Made by a program: the position numbers and the translations under genes. A stretch of 61,144 bases of DNA from assembly GCA_902775975.1 (NCBI GenBank), contig CACYOC010000009.1, forward strand, positions 1 through 61,144. Direction: 5' to 3'. Within the stretch, counting starts at the first letter, position 1. Each line of letters opens with the position of its first letter. Under the pieces are notes generated by a model that was not told where the DNA came from, did not search any database, and saw only the letters and a program-made list of their open reading frames with translations. Positions 25,627 through 34,788 of this stretch are shown here, piece after piece. The DNA is from an uncultured Bacteroidales bacterium. GTDB lineage: Bacteria > Bacteroidota > Bacteroidia > Bacteroidales > Bacteroidaceae.

Positions 25627-27279
25627 TTATGCAATTTTCAGTTTCCAGACCCTTCCGCTGCAACCACCGATTTTCATGCGGACAGCACCGTCCTTATGAA
25701 GAATCATGCTCTGCTTCTCGCGTGTCAGCAGGTCGGTAGCCGTGACGGTTGACTCCTTCATCTTCAGGTAGTCGAAGGCATGGGCAGGAATGCGCACATC
25801 GACCTCCACTTCCTGGTCAACGAAGTTGGTGACCACCAGCAGCAGGTCGTTGTCCATTCTGCGCAGGAAGGCATACTGTCGGTACAGTTGTGGGTTGACG
25901 TACATGAGGTCGAAGAAGACACCGTCGGAAACAGCTTTCTCCTTGCGGGCTATCGACAGCGTGCGCTTGTACATGTCGTAGATATACTTTTCCTCTTCCG
26001 TGAGTTTCTTGGCAGCGGCACGGCACAGCGTATCGATGCTCCAGTAGTCGAAGATGGTCGTGCGACCGTCGTTGCCGCTGAAGCCTTCCTTGTCCATTCC
26101 CCGTTCGCCATACTCCTGACCGGCATAGAACATAAAGGGATTCTGCTGCATGAGCACCGAAGCTATCATGCCGGGAATACCCTTGCGCCCGTCGGCAGCG
26201 AAGAAGTCGCTGGCGATGCGCTGTTCGTCGTGGTTTTCGAGGAAGTAGAGCATGTGGTCGCGGATATCGTCGGTCTGCTGCCAAGCCCTGCTGATGTCGG
26301 ATGCCGGGGCATGCTGGCAGATGACATTCCTCATGGTGTCGTACATGCCCACCTTGTCGTAGAGCCAGTCGAAACCGTTGAGCAGATAGCGGTGGTAGTC
26401 GTAGGGATTATAGACCTCTCCGATGAACTTCACGTCGGGATATACCTCGTGGACGGCCTTGGTGGCAAAGCGCCAGAACTCGGCGGGAACCATCTCTGCC
26501 ATGTCGCATCGGAAGGCGTCGATACCCTTCGAAGCCCAGAAGAGCAGGATTTCCGTCATTTTATACCACGTATTGGGTGTGGGTGTGAAATAGCCCACTC
26601 CTCCGGCATAGTAATCGACGCCATAGTTCAGCTTGACGGTCTCATACCAGTCGGTTTTCGACGGGGCGCTGTCAAAGTGGTCGTTACCCGTAGCCTTGGC
26701 AGGTTCCTCGATATAGGGTTCTTTCTCGCCCTGATACAGGTCGAAGTAAGGCGTAAAGCGCTCGCCCGGACAATAATAGAAATTGTTCTGCGGGTCGAAG
26801 CCGTTGCGATTGTCGTCGTCCTCACCCAATCCCTTGATGCCTCGTGGCATGCAGATAGAGTGATACTGGCGCGCCACGTGGTTGGGCACGAAGTCGATGA
26901 CCACCTTCAGTCCTGCCTCATGGGTGCGCTTCACCAGCTCTTCGAACTCCTGCATGCGCTGCTCCACGTTGACAGCCAAGTCGGGGTCAACGTCGTAGTA
27001 GTCGGTGATGGCATAGGGAGAGCCGGCGCGTCCCTTGACGATGGCAGGATGCTGGCGCGGTATTCCGTACTGGGTATAGTCTGTCTGGGTAGCATGGCGG
27101 ATGATGCCTGTGTACCAAACGTGACTGACTCCCATGGCGGCGATGTCCTTCAGCACCTTTGGCGTGAAGTCAGCCATTTTTCCGCTGCCATTTTCGGCTA
27201 TCGTTCCGTTTTCCTTCCGGGAAAGGTTGCGATTGCCGAAGAGTCGGGTGAATATCTGATAAATGATAACTTTCTCCAT
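25627..27279 (-). CDS. GH13 alpha-amylase family enzyme
   Basis: 550 residues without signal peptide, so probably cytoplasmic. The four GH13 regions are visible: VVIDFVPNH, GIDAFRCDMAEM (nucleophile Asp), FIGEVYNPY (acid/base Glu) and LENHDEQR (transition-state Asp). The C-terminal part is a small beta domain. An intracellular enzyme of this kind would cut maltooligosaccharides or glycogen. It is between fabD (20 bp) and the HAD gene (15 bp), with no sus-like transport genes nearby. Confidence 0.93.
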   Translation of the reverse strand: MEKVIIYQIFTRLFGNRNLSRKENGTIAENGSGKMADFTPKVLKDIAAMGVSHVWYTGIIRHATQTDYTQYGIPRQHPAIVKGRAGSPYAITDYYDVDPDLAVNVEQRMQEFEELVKRTHEAGLKVVIDFVPNHVARQYHSICMPRGIKGLGEDDDNRNGFDPQNNFYYCPGERFTPYFDLYQGEKEPYIEEPAKATGNDHFDSAPSKTDWYETVKLNYGVDYYAGGVGYFTPTPNTWYKMTEILLFWASKGIDAFRCDMAEMVPAEFWRFATKAVHEVYPDVKFIGEVYNPYDYHRYLLNGFDWLYDKVGMYDTMRNVICQHAPASDISRAWQQTDDIRDHMLYFLENHDEQRIASDFFAADGRKGIPGMIASVLMQQNPFMFYAGQEYGERGMDKEGFSGNDGRTTIFDYWSIDTLCRAAAKKLTEEEKYIYDMYKRTLSIARKEKAVSDGVFFDLMYVNPQLYRQYAFLRRMDNDLLLVVTNFVDQEVEVDVRIPAHAFDYLKMKESTVTATDLLTREKQSMILHKDGAVRMKIGGCSGRVWKLKIA

Positions 27280-27299
27280 TCCCCTGGTGATATTAGGAC

Positions 27300-28193
27300 T
27301 TATTCTTCGATGCCGTGAGCCGTCACGCTATTGTCAATCTTGGCAATCATGCCGCGCAGCGCCTTGCCGGGTCCACACTCGGTGAAGTCGTCGGCACCGT
27401 CCTTGATCATGTTCTGCACGCTCTGTGTCCAGCGAACGCTGCTGGTGAGCTGAGCGATGAGGTTTGCCTTGATTTCAGCGGGGTCGGTATGCGGCATGGC
27501 ATCGACGTTCTGATAGACGGGACACTTCGGAGCCTTGATCTCGGTCTTCTCGATGGCAGCCTGCAGCTCGTCCTTGGCGGGTTGCATCAAGGGAGAGTGG
27601 AAGGCACCGCCCACCTTCAGGGGCAGGGCACGCTTGGCACCGGCAGCCTTCAGTTGCTCGCAAGCCTCGTTGATGGCGTCGATGTCGCCCGAAATGACCA
27701 ACTGTCCGGGGTTGTTGAAGTTAGCAGCGACGCAGACTCCCTTACCCATCTTGCTTACCTGGTCACAGACTTCCACGACTTTCTCGTCGGGCAGTCCGAT
27801 GATGGCAGCCATCGTTGAGGGCTGCGCCTCGCAAGCCTTCTGCATGGCCATAGCACGGGCATAGACCAGTTTCAGACCGTCCTCGAACGACAAGGCACCA
27901 GCGGCTACGAGCGCTGAGAACTCACCCAGCGAGTGACCGGCGGTCATGGCGGGTTGGAACTTATCGCCCATGCAAACGGCGCTGATGACGCTATGGAGGA
28001 AGACGGCAGGCTGCGTTACCTTGGTCTGCTTCAGGTCTTCGTCGGTACCCTCAAACATAATGTCTGTGATGCGGTATCCTAAGATTTCGTTAGCTTTTTC
28101 AAACAACTGCTTGGCAGTCTCGTTGTTGTCGTAGAGGTCCTTGCCCATTCCTACGAACTGTGCTCCCTGTCCGGGAAAAACAAATGCTTTCAT
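27300..28193 (-). CDS. fabD: Malonyl-CoA:ACP transacylase
   Basis: 297 residues from the ATG at 28193. It loads malonyl groups from CoA to acyl carrier protein for fatty acid synthesis. AFVFPGQGAQFVGMGKDLYD opens the protein, the nucleophile serine is in GHSLGEFSALVAAG, and the late motifs VGGAFHSPLM and ECGPGKALRGM are intact. The start is fixed by the family opening; a longer frame to 28220 is disfavoured. The promoter at 28231-28262 drives it and probably the four genes after it. Confidence 0.96.
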   Translation of the reverse strand: MKAFVFPGQGAQFVGMGKDLYDNNETAKQLFEKANEILGYRITDIMFEGTDEDLKQTKVTQPAVFLHSVISAVCMGDKFQPAMTAGHSLGEFSALVAAGALSFEDGLKLVYARAMAMQKACEAQPSTMAAIIGLPDEKVVEVCDQVSKMGKGVCVAANFNNPGQLVISGDIDAINEACEQLKAAGAKRALPLKVGGAFHSPLMQPAKDELQAAIEKTEIKAPKCPVYQNVDAMPHTDPAEIKANLIAQLTSSVRWTQSVQNMIKDGADDFTECGPGKALRGMIAKIDNSVTAHGIEE

Positions 28194-28230
28194 GTTATCT
28201 TTTTTTATAAAAATGTTCAATTTGCGGCTG

Positions 28231-28262
28231 CAAAGGTACGAATAAGTGAGCGAATAACCAAA
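28231..28262 (-). promoter_or_regulatory. Promoter of the fabD operon
   Basis: On the minus strand TTTG (28262-28259) and TACCTTTG (28238-28231) are separated by exactly 20 nt, a full match to the Bacteroidetes consensus. The transcript would start about 30 nt before the fabD ATG. Confidence 0.85.
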
Positions 28263-28304
28263 TTAAAAAACAAATATATTAGGTTTATTTAGCCTTTATC
28301 CGAT

Positions 28305-28337
28305 GCGAATAGTGTTTAAATGTTTAAAATATTGCGC
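28305..28337. promoter_or_regulatory. Candidate AraR operator
   Basis: An imperfect 33-bp palindrome (GCGAATA at the left, TATTGCGC at the right) encloses two tandem copies of TGTTTAAA (28313 and 28321). It ends 5 bp before the -33 box of the arabinose operon. A Nudix-type AraR is encoded in that operon. The link is by position only. Confidence 0.4.
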
Positions 28338-28342
28338 ATTTT

Positions 28343-28374
28343 TTTGGTCAGTTCAAAAAAAAGATGTAATTTTA
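28343..28374 (+). promoter_or_regulatory. Promoter of the arabinose operon
   Basis: TTTG (28343-28346) and TAATTTTA (28367-28374) lie 20 nt apart; the second box differs from TAnnTTTG only in its last base. The transcript would start some 30 nt before the galM-like ATG at 28413. Confidence 0.65.
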
Positions 28375-28412
28375 CACCCAAAATTACAAAAAGCGAACTA
28401 AAACATAAAACA

Positions 28413-29600
28413 ATGACCTACTTAAAGACTATGATTAGTGGTATGGGACTGGCCGTTGCGCTGTTCTCATCCTGTGCCTCGAATGGCGGTCAGCAGCTGA
28501 CAAAGTCAGGACTGGACCCTGCCAAGTTTGACACCCTCATCAACGAGAAGCCCGTGAAGCTCTACACGCTGACCAACGCCAGCGGCATGGAGGCTTGCAT
28601 CACCAACTACGGTGGCCGCGTGGTGTCGCTGATGGTTCCCGACCGCGACGGCAAGCTGACCGATGTGGTGCTGGGTTTTGACAATATCCACCAGTATGCC
28701 GACACGCAGAACTCCCCTTCCGACTACGGTTCTTCCGTGGGTCGCTATGCCAACCGCATTGGCAAGGGTCGTTTCCAGATTGGCGACTCGGTCTATCAGC
28801 TGAAGCAGAACGACGGCGAGAACTGTCTGCACGGTGGTGGCGACACGGGTTGGATGAACCAGGTCTATGATGCCGAGCAGATAGGCGACAGCATTCTGCG
28901 CCTGACCATCGTTGCCAAGGACGGCGAGAACGGTTTCCCGGGCGAGGTAGTTGCCACCACGACTTACAAGCTGACGAGCGACAACACGCTGGACATCACA
29001 TGGGAGGCCAAGACCGACAAGCCGACCATCATCAACCAGACGAACCATAACTATTATAATCTTTCGGGCGATTTCACGCAGGCTGCCTACGACCAGGTGC
29101 TGTTTGTCAATGCCGACAACTTCACCCCTTCGGATGCCGCCTATATTCCTACGGGCGAAATCCGCAGCGTGGAGGGTACCCCGATGGACTTCCGCCAGCC
29201 TCACGCCGTTGGCGACAGCATCCATTCGGACTACGACCAGGTGAAGAATGCCGGAGGCTACGACCACAACTACTGTCTGAACACTTTCAAGGACGGCAAG
29301 GGCGACGACACGCAGGTTTGCGCTTCGCTCTATTCGCCTAAGACGGGCATTCTGATGGAGATGCGCACCAACGAGCCTGGCGTTCAGGTCTATAGTGGCA
29401 ATTTCCAGGGTGTGGGTCGCGACGCCGACATCGTGCGCAAGCACGGCATCAAGTATCCGCAGCATGTCAGCATCTGCCTGGAGAGCCAGAAGTTTCCCGA
29501 CTCTCCCAACAAGAAGGACTGGGTGCAGCCCTTGCTGATGCCGGGCGAGAAGTACTACAGCCATGCGGCGTACACTTTTAAAGTGAAAAGTGAAAAGTGA
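28413..29600 (+). CDS. Aldose 1-epimerase lipoprotein
   Basis: 395 residues. MISGMGLAVALFSSC is a lipoprotein signal, so this mutarotase is probably held at the envelope, unlike cytoplasmic GalM. The domain is clear: ITNYGGRVVSLMVPDRDGK, VGRYANRIGKGRF, NQTNHNYYNLSG (catalytic His), DHNYCL and EPGVQVYSGNFQG. In the arabinose operon it would speed the exchange of sugar anomers before uptake. Its last six residues (KVKSEK) are read from the heptamer array that begins at 29580, so the C-terminus was altered by repeat growth. Confidence 0.93.
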   Translation: MTYLKTMISGMGLAVALFSSCASNGGQQLTKSGLDPAKFDTLINEKPVKLYTLTNASGMEACITNYGGRVVSLMVPDRDGKLTDVVLGFDNIHQYADTQNSPSDYGSSVGRYANRIGKGRFQIGDSVYQLKQNDGENCLHGGGDTGWMNQVYDAEQIGDSILRLTIVAKDGENGFPGEVVATTTYKLTSDNTLDITWEAKTDKPTIINQTNHNYYNLSGDFTQAAYDQVLFVNADNFTPSDAAYIPTGEIRSVEGTPMDFRQPHAVGDSIHSDYDQVKNAGGYDHNYCLNTFKDGKGDDTQVCASLYSPKTGILMEMRTNEPGVQVYSGNFQGVGRDADIVRKHGIKYPQHVSICLESQKFPDSPNKKDWVQPLLMPGEKYYSHAAYTFKVKSEK

Positions 29601-29656
29601 AAAATGAAAAGTGAAAAATGAAAAGTGAAAAATGAAAAGTGAAAAGTGAAAAGTGA
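29580..29656. repeat. Heptamer microsatellite (AAAGTGA)n
   Basis: Eleven 7-bp units, eight AAAGTGA and three AAAATGA, run from the last codons of the mutarotase gene into the gap before the symporter gene. As seven is not a multiple of three, the TGA of the unit comes up in every frame; the mutarotase stop at 29598-29600 is one of them. Confidence 0.95.
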
Positions 29657-29704
29657 AAAATTTGCTACCGCGATAATATATAACAAATAAAGTAATAAAG
29701 AATA

Positions 29705-31705
29705 ATGGAAACAATTATTAATGCGTTAAGCAACAATGGCTTTGCTACGGCGGACTACCTTGTGTTCGTCTTTTACATTATTATTCTTGTCTCGATGGGT
29801 ATCTTCCTGTCACGTGGCAAGAAAGGTGAAGAGAAATCATCTACCGACTACTTCCTGGCCGGTAACACGCTGACATGGTGGGCTGTGGGTGCCTCGCTCA
29901 TCGCCGCCAACATCAGCGCCGAACAGTTCATCGGCATGTCTGGCTCGGCTTTCAAGTCGGGTATCGCCATGGCCGCCTACGAGCTGATGGCTGCCGCCAC
30001 GCTGATTGTGGTGGCTAAGTTCCTGCTGCCGCTGATGATTGAGAAGAAGATTTTCACCATTCCCCAATTCCTGCGCGAGCGTTACAACTGGGGTGTGGGT
30101 CTGGCCTTCTCCATCTTCTGGCTGTTCCTGTATGTCTTCATCAACCTGACCTCCGTGTCGTGGCTGGGCGCCCTTGCCATCAAGCAAATCTTGGGTCTTC
30201 CCGCCGTTGCCGGCTCGTTCCTGGGCATGCCTGTGGATATGACGCTGCTGTGGATTATCCTCATCCTGTTCCTCATTGCCGGTCTGTACTCCATCTATGG
30301 CGGTCTGGCTTCTGTGGCATGGACCGACGTGATGCAGGTGACGTTCCTCGTGGGTGGTGGTCTGATTACCGCCTACGCCGCTCTGGACGTCATCGGTTCT
30401 TCGCTGGGCATTGAGGGAGGTGCCGTGGGGGCTTTCCAGGAGATATTCTCCCACTTGTCGGGCATTTCCGGCGACCACCACTTCAACCTGGTGGTGGAGC
30501 GTAATACTGCCTTGTATCCCGACATCAACGGTATCATCGACGAGACGGGAGCCCTGGCAGCCGGCCAGCCTGGTTCCGACCCCTACTTCGACATTCCGGG
30601 CATCGTGGTCATCGTGGGTGCTCTGTGGCTCACCAACCTGGGCTACTGGGGCTTCAACCAGTACATCATCCAGAAGGGTCTTGCCGCCAAGTCTATCGAT
30701 GAGGCTAAGAAGGGTATGATTTTCGCTGCCTTCCTGAAGATTCTGATTCCGTTCATCGTTTGTATTCCCGGTGTTTGCGCCTTCTACATCATGAATGGCG
30801 AGTACAATGGCGTTCCCGTCCACGACATGCTGACGCACCTGACGGGTTCTATCGACCGTTCTGACGACGCCTATCCTTTCCTCATCCGCAACTTCACGCC
30901 GGTCATTGTGAAGGGCTTGTCGTTTGCCGCCCTCTCGGCAGCCGTCATCTCTTCGCTGGCTTCGATGTTCAACTCCACTTCCACCATCTTCACGATGGAT
31001 ATCTACAAGCAGTTCATCAACAAGACTGCCAGCGAGAAGCGCCTGGTGACCGTTGGTCGAATGACATCGGTCTGCGCCCTGCTGATAGCCCTTGTCGCCG
31101 TTTATCCCATCATGGGTGGTGCCGACCAGGCTTTCCAGGTGATTCAGGAGTACTCCGGCTTTGTCTATCCCGGCGTGGTGGTCATCTTCGGACTGGGTCT
31201 GCTGTGGAAGCGCGCCAGCGCCGTTGCTGCCGTTGTGACGGCCATTGGCACCTTCGTGTTCTCCATCCTGTTCAAGTTCATGCTGCCTGAGGTTCCTTTC
31301 CTGCTGCGCATGGGCTATGTGTTCATCTGCCTGGTCATCCTGTTCTTCGGACTCTCCTACATGTCGAAGGACACGAAGGCTGCTCCGGAGATTCCCGAGA
31401 AGACGCGCCGCGTGCTCTTCAAGTGGGCTCACTACAGCCTCGGTCTCTCTACTGCAGCGCTGGTGCTGGGCTTCATGAGCTTCATCTACAAGGACATGCG
31501 CGACCTGGGCTTCGAGGCGTTCCTCTTCATGGGCGTCTTCTTGTTCTGCATCTATAAGTTCCTGGTCAGCAATGCCCTCGACGAGGTGGAGGACGTGAGG
31601 TCTATCGGTGTGGATACGAAGATTTTCAAGACCGACCGTGCCTTCAACCTGGGTGCCGCCGGTGTTATCATCATCCTGGTTATCCTGTACAAACTGTTAT
31701 GGTAA
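29705..31705 (+). CDS. Sodium/sugar symporter (SSS family), likely arabinose
   Basis: 666 residues with about fourteen membrane helices. The SSS family shows in STDYFLAGNTLTWWAVGASLIAANISAEQFIGMSGSA and GLYSIYGGLASVAWTDVMQ. It belongs to the SGLT-like sugar branch. Position between the mutarotase and araR genes points to L-arabinose as substrate; the B. thetaiotaomicron arabinose locus also has such a symporter. Codon use is strongly GC-biased and repetitive, as in a highly expressed gene. Confidence 0.92.
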   Translation: METIINALSNNGFATADYLVFVFYIIILVSMGIFLSRGKKGEEKSSTDYFLAGNTLTWWAVGASLIAANISAEQFIGMSGSAFKSGIAMAAYELMAAATLIVVAKFLLPLMIEKKIFTIPQFLRERYNWGVGLAFSIFWLFLYVFINLTSVSWLGALAIKQILGLPAVAGSFLGMPVDMTLLWIILILFLIAGLYSIYGGLASVAWTDVMQVTFLVGGGLITAYAALDVIGSSLGIEGGAVGAFQEIFSHLSGISGDHHFNLVVERNTALYPDINGIIDETGALAAGQPGSDPYFDIPGIVVIVGALWLTNLGYWGFNQYIIQKGLAAKSIDEAKKGMIFAAFLKILIPFIVCIPGVCAFYIMNGEYNGVPVHDMLTHLTGSIDRSDDAYPFLIRNFTPVIVKGLSFAALSAAVISSLASMFNSTSTIFTMDIYKQFINKTASEKRLVTVGRMTSVCALLIALVAVYPIMGGADQAFQVIQEYSGFVYPGVVVIFGLGLLWKRASAVAAVVTAIGTFVFSILFKFMLPEVPFLLRMGYVFICLVILFFGLSYMSKDTKAAPEIPEKTRRVLFKWAHYSLGLSTAALVLGFMSFIYKDMRDLGFEAFLFMGVFLFCIYKFLVSNALDEVEDVRSIGVDTKIFKTDRAFNLGAAGVIIILVILYKLLW

Positions 31706-31743
31706 GGCCTGATGCCTTTCCTCCTTTTATATAATATAAGGTA

Positions 31744-32421
31744 ATGAACGAATACTATATTGAACATCAGAAAATCCTCCTTTCCGTAGATTGCATCATC
31801 TTCGGTTTCGAGGACTACCAGCTCAAGGTGCTGATAGGTCACCGCAATATGGATCCCGGTCGTGGTGCATGGAGTCTCTACGGAGGCTTCGTGCGCAACG
31901 ACGAGAGTCTGGACGAGGCTGCCGACCGCACGCTGTTCGAGTTGACGGGACTCCACCACGTCTATATGCGCCAGGTGGGAGCCTTCGGCAATGTGGACCG
32001 TGACCCGGGAGCCCGTGTGGTTTCCGTTGCCTACTGTGCGCTCATCAACGTGAAGGACTACGACCGCAGCCTGCTGGAGAAGCACAACGTGCAATGGGTG
32101 AACATTGACGAGCTGCCGGAAATGTTCTCCGACCATCAGGAGATGATAGCGAAAGCTCGCAAGCTGATGCAGGTGAAGATGAAGACGCAGCCCGTCGGTT
32201 TCGAGCTGCTGCCGCCGCTGTTCACGCTGACGCAGCTGCAGCGTCTCTACGAGGCCGTGCAGGGTGCTGAGCTCGACAAGCGCAACTTCCGCAAACGCAT
32301 CAAGGAGATGGGCAGCATCGAGAAGACGCGTCTCATCGACAAGACGGGTTCGAAGCGCGGTGCCTACCTGTATCGCTTCAACGAGAAGACCTACCGCGAG
32401 GAGAAGTTCTTCAGACTTTGA
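31744..32421 (+). CDS. araR: AraR, Nudix-related transcriptional regulator
   Basis: 225 residues. The N-terminal Nudix-like domain (about 10-150) keeps the overall box (GGFVRNDESLDEAADRTLFELTGL), but the catalytic REUXEEXGU part is degenerate (RTLFELTGL), as expected for a ligand sensor. The C-terminal winged helix (about 155-225: FTLTQLQRLYEAVQG, DKRNFRKRI, GAYLYRF) is of the NrtR/AraR type. In B. thetaiotaomicron the related AraR controls arabinose genes and responds to L-arabinose. Encoded in the operon it probably controls; a candidate operator is at 28305-28337. Confidence 0.9.
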   Translation: MNEYYIEHQKILLSVDCIIFGFEDYQLKVLIGHRNMDPGRGAWSLYGGFVRNDESLDEAADRTLFELTGLHHVYMRQVGAFGNVDRDPGARVVSVAYCALINVKDYDRSLLEKHNVQWVNIDELPEMFSDHQEMIAKARKLMQVKMKTQPVGFELLPPLFTLTQLQRLYEAVQGAELDKRNFRKRIKEMGSIEKTRLIDKTGSKRGAYLYRFNEKTYREEKFFRL

Positions 32422-32426
32422 TGCGC

Positions 32427-32478
32427 CGAGGGTTTAGGAAAAAGAAGAAGAACGAGGGTTTAAGAAAAATAATAAGAA
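32427..32478. repeat. 26-bp tandem duplication before araD
   Basis: CGAGGGTTTAGGAAAAAGAA and following bases at 32427-32452 recur at 32453-32478 with four changes. The purine-rich stretch ends 22 bp before the araD start and could affect its translation. Confidence 0.75.
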
Positions 32479-32500
32479 GAAAAGAAAAAAAGATACGATT

Positions 32501-33199
32501 ATGTTAGAAGAATTAAAAGAGAAAGTGTTTCGTGCTAACCTGGACTTGGTGAAGCACAACCTGGTCATCTTCACCTGGGGCAATGTCAGCGCCATCGACC
32601 GCGAGAAGGGGCTGGTGGTCATCAAGCCCTCGGGCGTGGAGTATGACGTGATGAAGGCCTCCGACATGGTGGTCGTTGACCTGGAGAGCGGCAAGGTGGT
32701 GGAGGGTGACCTCAACCCGTCGAGCGACACTCCAACGCATCTGGTGCTGTACAAGGCGTTCCCCGAGCTGGGCGGTATCGTCCACACCCACTCCACCTAC
32801 GCCACGGCGTGGGCGCAGGCTGGCAAGGACATTCCCAACATCGGCACGACGCACGCCGACTACTTCCACGACGGCATTCCCTGCACCGACGACATGACTG
32901 CCGAGCAGATGCCTGAATACGAGAAGGAGACCGGTGAGGTCATCGTGGAGCGTTTCCGTAAGGGCAACGTGAACCCCGTCCACACGCCTGCCGTGCTGGT
33001 GAAGAACCACGGTCCCTTTGCGTGGGGCAAGGATGCCGACCAGGCGGTGTATCATGCCGTCGTCACGGAGCAGGTGGCGAAGATGGCCACGTTCTCGTTC
33101 CTGGTGAACCCCGCCACGACGATGAATCCGCTGCTGGTCGAGAAGCACTTCTCGCGCAAGCACGGTCCTAACGCCTACTACGGACAGAAGAAACATTAA
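32501..33199 (+). CDS. araD: L-ribulose-5-phosphate 4-epimerase
   Basis: 232 residues, normal length. Class II aldolase fold: [26 protein letters not shown], the zinc ligands in [14 protein letters not shown], and [19 protein letters not shown]. It turns L-ribulose 5-phosphate into D-xylulose 5-phosphate, the last step of bacterial arabinose breakdown. araA starts 23 bp downstream. Confidence 0.96.
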   Translation: MLEELKEKVFRANLDLVKHNLVIFTWGNVSAIDREKGLVVIKPSGVEYDVMKASDMVVVDLESGKVVEGDLNPSSDTPTHLVLYKAFPELGGIVHTHSTYATAWAQAGKDIPNIGTTHADYFHDGIPCTDDMTAEQMPEYEKETGEVIVERFRKGNVNPVHTPAVLVKNHGPFAWGKDADQAVYHAVVTEQVAKMATFSFLVNPATTMNPLLVEKHFSRKHGPNAYYGQKKH

Positions 33200-33222
33200 A
33201 AACAATATAAATAACAACTACT

Positions 33223-34764
33223 ATGATTAAAGGATTTGAGAATTTTGAGATTTGGTGGGTGACTGGCGCACAGTTGCTCTATGGAGGTGAGACGGTGAAG
33301 ATTGTTGATGGCCACTCGCAGGAGATGGTCGATGGACTGAACGCTAAGGGCATCATCCCCATTAAAGTGATTTATAAGGGTACAGCCAACTCGTCAAAAG
33401 AGGTAGAAGCCGTCATGAAGGCTGCCAACAATGACGACAAGTGCGTTGGTATCATCACCTGGATGCACACCTTCTCACCGGCCAAGATGTGGATTAAAGG
33501 TTTGCAGGATTTGCATAAGCCCCTACTCCACTTCCACACACAATACAACGCCGAGATTCCCTGGGAAACGATGGACATGGACTTCATGAATACCAACCAG
33601 AGTGCCCACGGTGACATTGAGTTTGGTCATATCTGCACGCGAATGCGCATTCCTCGCAAGGTGGTCTGCGGCTATTGGAAAGCAGAAGAGCCCCAGCAGA
33701 AGATTGCCGTCTGGGCTCGTGCCTGTGCCGGTATTGCCGATGCTCACAATGTTCGCTGTCTGATGTTCGGTATGAACATGAACAATGTGGCGGTGACCGA
33801 TGGCGACCGTGTCGAGTTCGAGCAGCGCTTAGGCTACCATGTCGATTACTACCCTGTTTCCTCCCTGATGGAATACTGGAAGAAGGTGACAACGGCAGAA
33901 GTCGATGCGTTGGTGGAAGAATACAAGAAAGCATATACCATCAAGATTGACGAAAGTGGCGAGGAGGTCTATTGGCAAAAGGTACGCAATGCCGCCAAGG
34001 CAGAGATTGCGCTGCGCCGTGTCCTGAAAGACGAGGGAGCAACGGCCTTTACCACAAACTTTGACGACCTGGGTAATGCTGACATTGACGATCCGAACTT
34101 TGTCGGTTTCGACCAGATTCCCGGTCTTGCCTCTCAGCGCCTGATGGCAGAAGGTATCGGTTTCGGTGCAGAAGGAGACTGGAAGACAGCCTGCCTGTAT
34201 CGCACCTTGTGGTTCTCGCAGCAGGGACTGGAGAAAGGTTGCTCGTTCCTCGAGGACTACACGCTCAACTTCGCCGGCAACCAGTCGTCGTGCCTGCAGA
34301 GCCACATGCTGGAAGTGTGTCCGCTGATTGCCGTTGACAAACCGACGCTGGAAGTCCACTTCCTGGGCATTGGCGTTCGCAAGCAGCAGACAGCACGTAT
34401 CGTATTCACATCTAAGGTAGGACGCGGTATTAAGGCAACAGTCGTTGACCTAGGCAACCGCTTCAGACTGATTACGCAAGAGGTAGAGTGCATCAAACCA
34501 AAGCCCATGCCAAACCTTCCTGTGGCTTCTGCCTTGTGGGTTCCTCAGCCGAGCTTTGAAGTAGGCGCAGGTGCATGGATTCTTGCAGGCGGAACCCATC
34601 ATAGTGCTTTCTCCTACGACATGACAGAGGAATTCTGGGCTGATTTTGCTGAGATTCTCGACTTGGAGCACGTTCGCATCAACAACGAAACGACCATTGC
34701 AGGATTGAAGCAAGACCTTCGCAACAACGAGGTGTACTACATGCTGAACAAGGCGCTGAAGTAA
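33223..34764 (+). CDS. araA: L-arabinose isomerase
   Basis: 513 residues, close to the family length of about 500. FENFEIWWVTGAQLLYGGE at the N-terminus and GIITWMHTFSPAKMWI, LLHFHTQYN, ARACAGIADAHNVRC, and the late GGTHHSAFSYD are typical. It converts L-arabinose to L-ribulose with a metal bound by conserved Glu and His residues. It lies between araD and the kinase gene. Base composition is lower in GC at wobble positions than in its neighbours, so it may have a somewhat different history. Confidence 0.97.
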   Translation: MIKGFENFEIWWVTGAQLLYGGETVKIVDGHSQEMVDGLNAKGIIPIKVIYKGTANSSKEVEAVMKAANNDDKCVGIITWMHTFSPAKMWIKGLQDLHKPLLHFHTQYNAEIPWETMDMDFMNTNQSAHGDIEFGHICTRMRIPRKVVCGYWKAEEPQQKIAVWARACAGIADAHNVRCLMFGMNMNNVAVTDGDRVEFEQRLGYHVDYYPVSSLMEYWKKVTTAEVDALVEEYKKAYTIKIDESGEEVYWQKVRNAAKAEIALRRVLKDEGATAFTTNFDDLGNADIDDPNFVGFDQIPGLASQRLMAEGIGFGAEGDWKTACLYRTLWFSQQGLEKGCSFLEDYTLNFAGNQSSCLQSHMLEVCPLIAVDKPTLEVHFLGIGVRKQQTARIVFTSKVGRGIKATVVDLGNRFRLITQEVECIKPKPMPNLPVASALWVPQPSFEVGAGAWILAGGTHHSAFSYDMTEEFWADFAEILDLEHVRINNETTIAGLKQDLRNNEVYYMLNKALK

Positions 34765-34788
34765 TCTCTCACCCCTAAAAAAAAAAGA

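Noticed and set aside
25780-27318. Long plus-strand frame (512 codons) opposite the amylase gene
   Set aside because: The minus-strand frame has all GH13 motifs; the opposite frame is open because of GC-rich codon bias and shows no family.
29837-31432. Long minus-strand frame (531 codons) opposite the sodium symporter gene
   Set aside because: It is a shadow of biased codons; the peptide is His/Gln/Glu-rich without domains.
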